Origin: Candidatus Latescibacterota bacterium
GTDB taxonomy: Bacteria; Latescibacterota; 4484-107
Direction: 5' to 3'
Length of the DNA stretch: 6,424 bases
NCBI GenBank assembly: GCA_030613045.1
Contig: JAUWMS010000152.1
Location: 1 to 6,424 of the forward strand
The notes beneath the pieces are model-generated. The model did not search any database, had not been told where the DNA came from, and worked only from the letters and a program-made list of their open reading frames with translations. Position 1 is the stretch's first letter, and every line of letters begins with the position of its first letter. This document shows positions 5,560-6,424 of the stretch, one piece after another. The translations under genes were made by a program, and so were the position numbers.

Positions 5560-5781
5560 ATGAACCGAGAAGACGTACGGCTATTCATAGAGCGCTGGAA
5601 GGCGGTGGAAGAGATCGAGACGGAGGAACTGCGTCGTATGCATTCGGACGTGCGCCTGCGTCAAACCGCTGCGGCAATGCGTCTCGGAACGGTCCTCAAC
5701 CTCCGGTCTCGCGGAGAAGACGATCCCGAAACGCTCGAAGTCCGCCGCCGCTGGGAAAAATTGAAGGGAGCCCGGACGTGA
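5560..5781 (+). CDS. Small charged protein, probable partner of the downstream nucleotidyltransferase
   Basis: The product has 73 residues, starting at an ATG five bases after GAGAGGA. The frame is open further upstream but without a better start. It is mostly Arg and Glu with regularly spaced hydrophobic residues, as in FIERWKAVEEIETEEL (9-24) and VRRRWEKL (61-68), and should be largely helical. Its stop overlaps the GTG start of the next gene by four bases (GTGA), so the two are translationally coupled. I have an impression that small proteins with this W-x-x-V/x-E-x-E-E-L-R layout recur ahead of nucleotidyltransferases, as putative antitoxins or accessory subunits; this is from memory and unverified. 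No DNA-binding motif is obvious. Confidence 0.75.
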   Translation: MNREDVRLFIERWKAVEEIETEELRRMHSDVRLRQTAAAMRLGTVLNLRSRGEDDPETLEVRRRWEKLKGART

Positions 5782-6380
5782 AGACGAAGGAACTGGAACC
5801 GCTTTTGGAGCCGCTTCAGGCCTTGACGGAACTTTTTCGGCACTTCGGCTGTCGCGGGATGGTCATCGGAGGGATCGCTGTCGGGCTTTTGGGCAAGCCT
5901 CGCTTCACCGCAGATGTAGATGCTGTGGTATTCGTGGACATGGATGCACTTCCGCACTTTCTGAAGTTGGCAGAAGACGTTGGAATCGTCCCGCGCATAT
6001 CGGACGCGCTTGCGTTTGCCCGCCGTCACCGGGTGCTTCTCCTTCGCCACGAGAAGAGTGCTGTCCACGTGGACCTCTCTCTGGGGCTTTTGCCCTTCGA
6101 GGTGGAGGCCGTAGAACGCGGTACGATATTTCGGGTCGGCGATCTGAGTTTCCGGATTCCCACCCCGGAAGATCTCGTGGTATTCAAGGCCGTAGCCCAT
6201 CGCTCCAAGGATATCGAAGACATTAAAGCCGTGATCACGAGTCACCCGGATCTGGACGCAGCGCGCGTGGAACGGTGGGTTCGGGATTTTGCCGAAGTAC
6301 TTGAGATGCCCGATCTGTGGGAAGATATCGCTCCTATCCTGAAATCCGGGAAATTCCATTCAGGATCGGAATCTGAATGA
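5778..6380 (+). CDS. Nucleotidyltransferase-fold protein (MNT/AbiEii-like), possible toxin-antitoxin component
   Basis: The 200-residue product starts at GTG 5778, seven bases after AAGGGAG; the GTG overlaps the previous stop codon. GMVIGGIAVGLLGKPRFTAD begins the polymerase-beta-type nucleotidyltransferase signature: the GG pair is at 31-32, Asp46 and Asp48 form the DxD metal site (TADVDAVVF), and the third carboxylate is probably Asp99 in VHVDL. IPTPEDLVVFKAVAHRSKDIEDI (127-149) carries the Lys and the R-x-K-D-x-x-D helix typical of AbiEii-like and related stand-alone nucleotidyltransferases. All catalytic residues appear intact, so activity is plausible. Such proteins transfer nucleotides to proteins or to tRNA ends, and in paired systems act as toxin or as antitoxin. 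The upstream small gene and tight coupling fit a toxin-antitoxin or defence module, but which partner is toxic cannot be read from the sequence. An antibiotic nucleotidyltransferase is less likely. Confidence 0.85.
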   Translation: MKTKELEPLLEPLQALTELFRHFGCRGMVIGGIAVGLLGKPRFTADVDAVVFVDMDALPHFLKLAEDVGIVPRISDALAFARRHRVLLLRHEKSAVHVDLSLGLLPFEVEAVERGTIFRVGDLSFRIPTPEDLVVFKAVAHRSKDIEDIKAVITSHPDLDAARVERWVRDFAEVLEMPDLWEDIAPILKSGKFHSGSESE

Positions 6381-6424
6381 TGTTTTCGTTTGCTCCGAAA
6401 TGATAAGGGTTTGCATTTTCCGTT

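Noticed and set aside
6381..6424. Tail of the window after the nucleotidyltransferase
   Set aside because: Forty-four bases with no strong stem, T run or start site that can be supported.

Overview
The window looks like bacterial chromosome of moderately high GC content. Every gene supported here reads on the + strand, most have strong purine-rich ribosome binding sites, and the gaps between genes are short (about 75 to 200 bases). The gene mix (a GHMP-kinase protein, a NifR3-related TIM barrel otherwise typical of archaea, an aldo/keto reductase, a secreted FecR-domain protein and a GH32-like glycosidase) together with low-complexity intergenic repeats recalls PVC-type or poorly cultured lineages. 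That placement is an impression and no marker gene supports it.

Layout: (1) 2-784, the 3' part of a sugar-kinase-like GHMP protein cut by the left edge; (2) 785-983, a 199-base spacer with a well-initiated 17-codon reading frame and several small inverted repeats; (3) 984-1742, a Dus/NifR3-related TIM barrel; (4) 1819-2886, an aldo/keto reductase with an unusual N-terminal extension; (5) a long imperfect hairpin built from GGTTRA hexamers; (6) 2975-3775, an exported FecR-domain protein whose C-terminus is five 11-residue helical repeats; (7) 3948-5383, a GH32-like beta-propeller glycosidase broken by one frame change near 4850 and flanked by two copies of a 56-base repeat containing CGTRAAR heptamers; (8) 5560-6380, a small charged protein and a nucleotidyltransferase with overlapping stop and start, organised like a toxin-antitoxin pair, preceded by closely spaced palindromes.

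The first four genes could be co-transcribed, but they do not form a pathway I can name. The kinase, the reductase and the glycosidase all suggest carbohydrate use. The last two genes look like an independent accessory module. The points most worth a second look are the repeat-flanked, frame-broken glycosidase, the FecR protein with a hendecad tail, the NifR3-related protein, and the small-protein/nucleotidyltransferase pair. I see no clear evidence of a wholly new system.
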